Shown here: positions 60,690-64,000 of the stretch, one piece after another
Numbering within the stretch: position 1 is the first letter of the stretch
Layout of the letters: the number at the start of each line of letters is the position of its first letter
NCBI RefSeq assembly: GCF_949987535.1
Contig: NC_080070.1
Span: 8,552,016-8,616,015 of the forward strand
Source of the DNA: Balaenoptera acutorostrata
Lineage: Eukaryota > Chordata > Mammalia > Artiodactyla > Balaenopteridae
Length of the DNA: 64,000 nucleotides
Direction of reading: 5' to 3'
The notes under the pieces: generated by a model
What the model saw: only the letters and a program-made list of their open reading frames with translations
The model's database searches: none
Told to the model about the DNA's origin: nothing
Position numbers and translations under genes: made by a program

Positions 60690-61280
60690 CTGAGACTGAG
60701 AAGGAGCTGAATAAGATGCAAAGGATGATAGGAAGCCCGCAGCGAGGCAGTACAGTCAGGCTTCTGTTTTTAAAAGATCCCTCTGGCTGTTATTTGGAGA
60801 GGAGATTGGAGGGGATAAGCGTGGAAGCAGACAGGTAATGTGAACCCCTGCATAGAGATGATGGCACTGGAATCAGGGTGGTGGCAGTGGAGGTGAGGCG
60901 GCGGATGAGTTTGAAATACATTTGCTAGAAACAAAGAAATAGAAATTAGTGATTGGATACGGCAGGTAGCAGGCAAGGTGGTGGGGGGAGGGAGAGTGAA
61001 AAAGTGTGTAGAATGACCGTCAGCTTTCTAGCTTAAATGAATGGGTAAATGGAAGAACACATTTTGCTGGTGGAAAGATCAAAAATTCCGTTTTTAACAA
61101 ACTAGTAGCATATAATTGCATTTAGTGTCATGGAAATGAATGAGATAACTGAGGGGAGATGTTTAGAAAGAGAGCAAAGAGAAGAAAGGCCAGGACAAGG
61201 CCTGGGGAGCTCCAACTTTTAGAGGTCATTGAGAGAGAGAGAGTCTTCAAAGGAGATTGAGGTCAACGAAATCTTGTAAG
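60690..61280 (-). repeat. L2 internal/5' portion
   Basis: AAAAGATCCCTCTGGCTGTT, AGCGTGGAAGCAGACAGGTA, GAATCAGGGTGGTGGCAGTG and GGAGGTGAGGCGGCGGATGA are phrases of inverted L2 upstream of its 3' end. Confidence 0.7.
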
Positions 61281-62910
61281 AGTCTAACAGTCAGACAAGG
61301 CACATCCTCAGTATCTCTCCTCTCTACTCCATCCTCAGCAACTACAACTTCTGAGGAGGGTCTCAGGGCAGGTAATAAGGCAAAAAGGTAAAAGCACCAC
61401 GAATGGTTCAGCTAAAGTACTGTGTGCTCAAATGATCAAGTGCTGGCTGTAATTGGAAAAGCACTCTGAGAAATGAGATAAGGCTGTAAGTTATTCTGGG
61501 AAACAAGATGAAGAATACTCTTCAGTAGATCATTTGCTTCCATCGAATATGTTATTTCAAATGAGATGATGTACATCAGTAGGGAATATTTCAAAACACC
61601 TCACGTTTTAAAATGTCCCTATAAAGATCCCGAAACTTTTTCAATTCATAAGTACGAGTTACCTATCGGATAGAGAAACATTTATATCCAGACCTGCATA
61701 ACATTTCCAAAATGATGCTTCTTTGGAGATTGGAAAATAAGGCGTACAATACAATTGCATGCATAAATTGGTGAATCATTTGAATGCTGAGGTTAAGAGA
61801 TGGTAAATACAGATCATGGTTACTAAATCTAGATAGGAGTCACAAAGTGAAGACGGGAATACATAAAAAGTTTACTGACTATAGCTGTTATAGGACAGCA
61901 GCTGACATTAAGAATAGAGAAAACTTATGGGAATATTCATAATCTCTTTAAGAGACTTATTTTGAACTTGTCTCTGATCCTACCTGTCTGCCTATCTTAG
62001 ATCCCTGAAAACAATTTGGGTATTTGTACACTCGACCTGCACTCAGGACTTTGACACCAGGCAGAGGGTGGTGTGTGGTGAGGGTGGGAGGGTGCAGGGA
62101 GCTCATGGGTCTCGCTTTTCTCTCCTCTCCCTGTCTTCTATCTCTCACTCTCTTTTTTACCTCAAACTCACTTCTTCTGTTTCTCTTTCTTTTCCACTCT
62201 GTTTTCTTCTTTTCTCATCTCCTCTCTCTTTTTCACACACAGAAAGGCTTTTCTTTTTATTGTGTGGCAAGAACTTTGTTTTTAAGCACACTCCTTCTTA
62301 CTCTATAAATTACTTTAGTTAATTTCTGCTTTTGACTCTGATAAAATCTAACTTCATGCATTCAAGAAAAATGTTTTCTTCCTTTAAAATGCTATCTTGC
62401 TAAGAGTTTCTGAAAACGTAATTTGAAACTCAAAACTGAGTAACAACTCTCAGTTCTAGTGAATATTTACCCTCCCTTCACTGGAGCAACTGGACTTGGT
62501 CTGAAGCGTCACCAGATGACTTGGAAGGGATAGAGAAGGGATGGAGAAGGGAAGAACCTAGAAAGAAAACATATCAGATAGTACTTCCAAGCATGTTCTA
62601 TGTTCCAGTGGCATAACTTACGTATCATTATATAGATTGTATGTTTATTTATAACTAGGTATTCAAGGCCCTCACCAAAGGCTACCTTTTTGCTCTATAA
62701 AATCTTGCTCACTGGAGTGTATGGTGAGAGGTAAGATTTGACAGCCAGAGGGCTGGGAAACTCTCCTGCCACCAGGCAAGCCATTGTCAGCTCTAGGAGC
62801 CAAAGATCAGAACCCAGCCACCAGGAGGTGGCAAATCCTCTTGACTTGTGACTGTAGGAGCTGGAGGAGTGATGTGGGTGATGGTAATAAAACACCACGT
62901 TAACACGTCT
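61281..62910. other. Unique intron with CT-rich patch
   Basis: No gene was recognised. A pyrimidine-rich stretch at about 62115-62240 creates open frames in two registers that lack coding support. Confidence 0.5.
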
Positions 62911-62914
62911 CAAT

Positions 62915-63010
62915 TAATCCCTCTGCATCTGTCTCCTCACGGTACAATGGGGATTATCACAGTACCTGCCTACCTGATGAAGTCGTTTTGAAGAATAAAT
63001 GGGAAAATAC
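62915..63010 (+). repeat. MIR fragment
   Basis: TCTGCATCTGTCTCCTCACG, GTACAATGGGGATTATCACA and GTTTTGAAGAATAAATGGG follow the MIR 3' half. Confidence 0.7.
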
Positions 63011-63274
63011 ACAAAAAGGACAAAAAAGAAGAGAGCCTGTCTCAAATCAGCACTCCCTGTGTCAACTATTGTTGGTGTTTTGGGCCCTTCTCTTCCTTTG
63101 TCAACCTTTAAAATTCCCAAGAAACAGGAATATTAAAGCTGGACACAAACCAAATAGTCTGAGGTAAAAGCGTTAAAGGGACCATCTTCACAAACTCTTA
63201 AATTTGGATCTTTCAGAATGCCTTATCTCAAATAGTGGGATTGCACGTGGAATAAATGAGGACAATAATAAAAA

Positions 63275-63500
63275 TAGCTAACACCAGTATTATTTATGAA
63301 CCTGGATAGTCTTCTCACCAGTTTCTCATTTAATCTTAACACAATTTTACATGATAAGTCCTTTAAAATTAATACTTTATAATTGAGGAAGAGGAGGTTT
63401 CCACAGACTAAATAATTTACCCAAGGTTACATTGGTGTGTAGTGAAAGGTGTATGTAACCCAGGTCTTTCTGACTGCAGAGCTTGCAGACAAGTGGAATA
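63275..63500 (-). repeat. MIR, nearly complete
   Basis: TTTCTCATTTAATCTTAACA, TATAATTGAGGAAGAGGAGG, ATTTACCCAAGGTTACATTG and GTAACCCAGGTCTTTCTGAC fit the inverted MIR consensus. Confidence 0.8.
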
Positions 63501-63574
63501 ACTGAAATTAATAACAGAGACGTCACTTATCATGAAATTCATTTCCAAGGTCTCGGGGAGAAAAGGGAATGAGT

Positions 63575-63690
63575 ACATTTACCAAGTTCCTCAGCGTCTC
63601 TGGCCTTTAATTTCCTCAACTGTAAATGAGGCTATATGTATACTAGATGATCTGTAAGATTCCTTCCATCTCTGAAACTCTACAGTTCCA
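63575..63690 (+). repeat. MIR fragment
   Basis: ACCAAGTTCCTCAGCGTCTC, TTTAATTTCCTCAACTGTAA and ATGAGGCTATATGTATACTA fit MIR weakly. Confidence 0.55.
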
Positions 63691-64000
63691 TTATCTAGCC
63701 ACAGAGATCATCAGCACATGAAAGAAAATCAGAGGGAAGGCTCCTAGAAACCATACCATTATTATTTTATTCCTTCCCTAAAATTATAATGTCTATTCCT
63801 TTTTGCATTTCTCCTAAGTGAAAGTTATTCTGCAAGGTTGCCTTAAGGGCAACATTTGTTTTGTTAGAGTTATAGAAAAACAAAACCATTTAGGTAATAA
63901 TACTCTGTATGATGTAATTTTAATGGAAATAATGTTTTGCATGAGGTTCAATCTTTTTTCCAATCCTTTGCCTTGCCTCCTACAGCTATACAATATGTGA
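63691..64000. other. Unique intron to window edge
   Basis: Nothing recognisable was seen. The open frame that reaches the edge (from 63818) has no support. Confidence 0.45.

Larger units (their letters stand above)
49167..64000 (-). other. CNTNAP2: CNTNAP2 intron upstream of the exon (partial)
   Basis: The sequence from the acceptor to the high-coordinate edge shows no second exon. The preceding EGF-like coding segment was not found. Content is L2 and MIR fragments, L1 3' ends on the plus strand, and unique AT-rich sequence. Confidence 0.8.

Overview
This is vertebrate nuclear DNA and almost entirely non-coding. It shows long AT-rich intronic sequence, target-site-flanked retroposons, and ancient mammalian repeats (MIR, L2, MER5A, MLT1-type LTRs). 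Four tRNA-derived SINEs are of the CHR type shared by cetaceans, hippos and ruminants. No BovB LINE or Bov-tA/Bov-A SINE was seen, although these are abundant in ruminants. A cetacean (or hippo) genome is therefore the best inference. The window cannot separate those two.

The only host coding sequence I can support is one 201-nt exon on the minus strand (49166 down to 48966). It encodes 66 whole codons plus split codons at both ends and has canonical splice sites and a near-ideal branch point. I recognise the peptide as part of the fibrinogen-like region of CNTNAP2 (CASPR2), a neurexin-superfamily adhesion protein of the axon. CNTNAP2 is among the largest mammalian genes and has very long introns, which fits 64 kb holding one exon. 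Bases 1-48965 are then the downstream intron and 49167-64000 the upstream intron.

Layout: 1-3.8 kb holds CHR SINEs and a pair of ~140-bp AT-rich direct repeats. 3.8-11.1 kb is an old, near full-length L1 on the minus strand, broken by three later insertions (a 93-bp MITE, a ~1.1-kb L1 and a ~125-bp L1). 11.1-17.7 kb is mixed intron with a SINE, MIRs, an MLT1-type LTR, polypurine tracts and a repeat-free block containing a perfect palindrome of two POU octamers. 17.8-19.0 kb is a nearly complete but broken mariner transposon. 19-32 kb is mostly unique intron with a few L1, L2 and LTR pieces and a 51-bp tandem duplication. 32.0-37.9 kb is a younger, full-length but inactivated L1 on the minus strand. 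38-48.9 kb carries MIR, L2, L1 and MER5A copies, including an LTR inserted inside a MER5A. After the exon, 49.2-64 kb contains L2 and MIR fragments and several 3'-end L1 pieces on the plus strand.

No novel multi-gene system is visible. The most useful leads are the candidate POU/FOX regulatory cluster near 12.7 kb, the two sense-oriented long L1s in an intron, and the unexplained direct and tandem duplications. Repeat family names come from recognising consensus features by eye, not from a database search. Boundaries are approximate unless target-site duplications are described.
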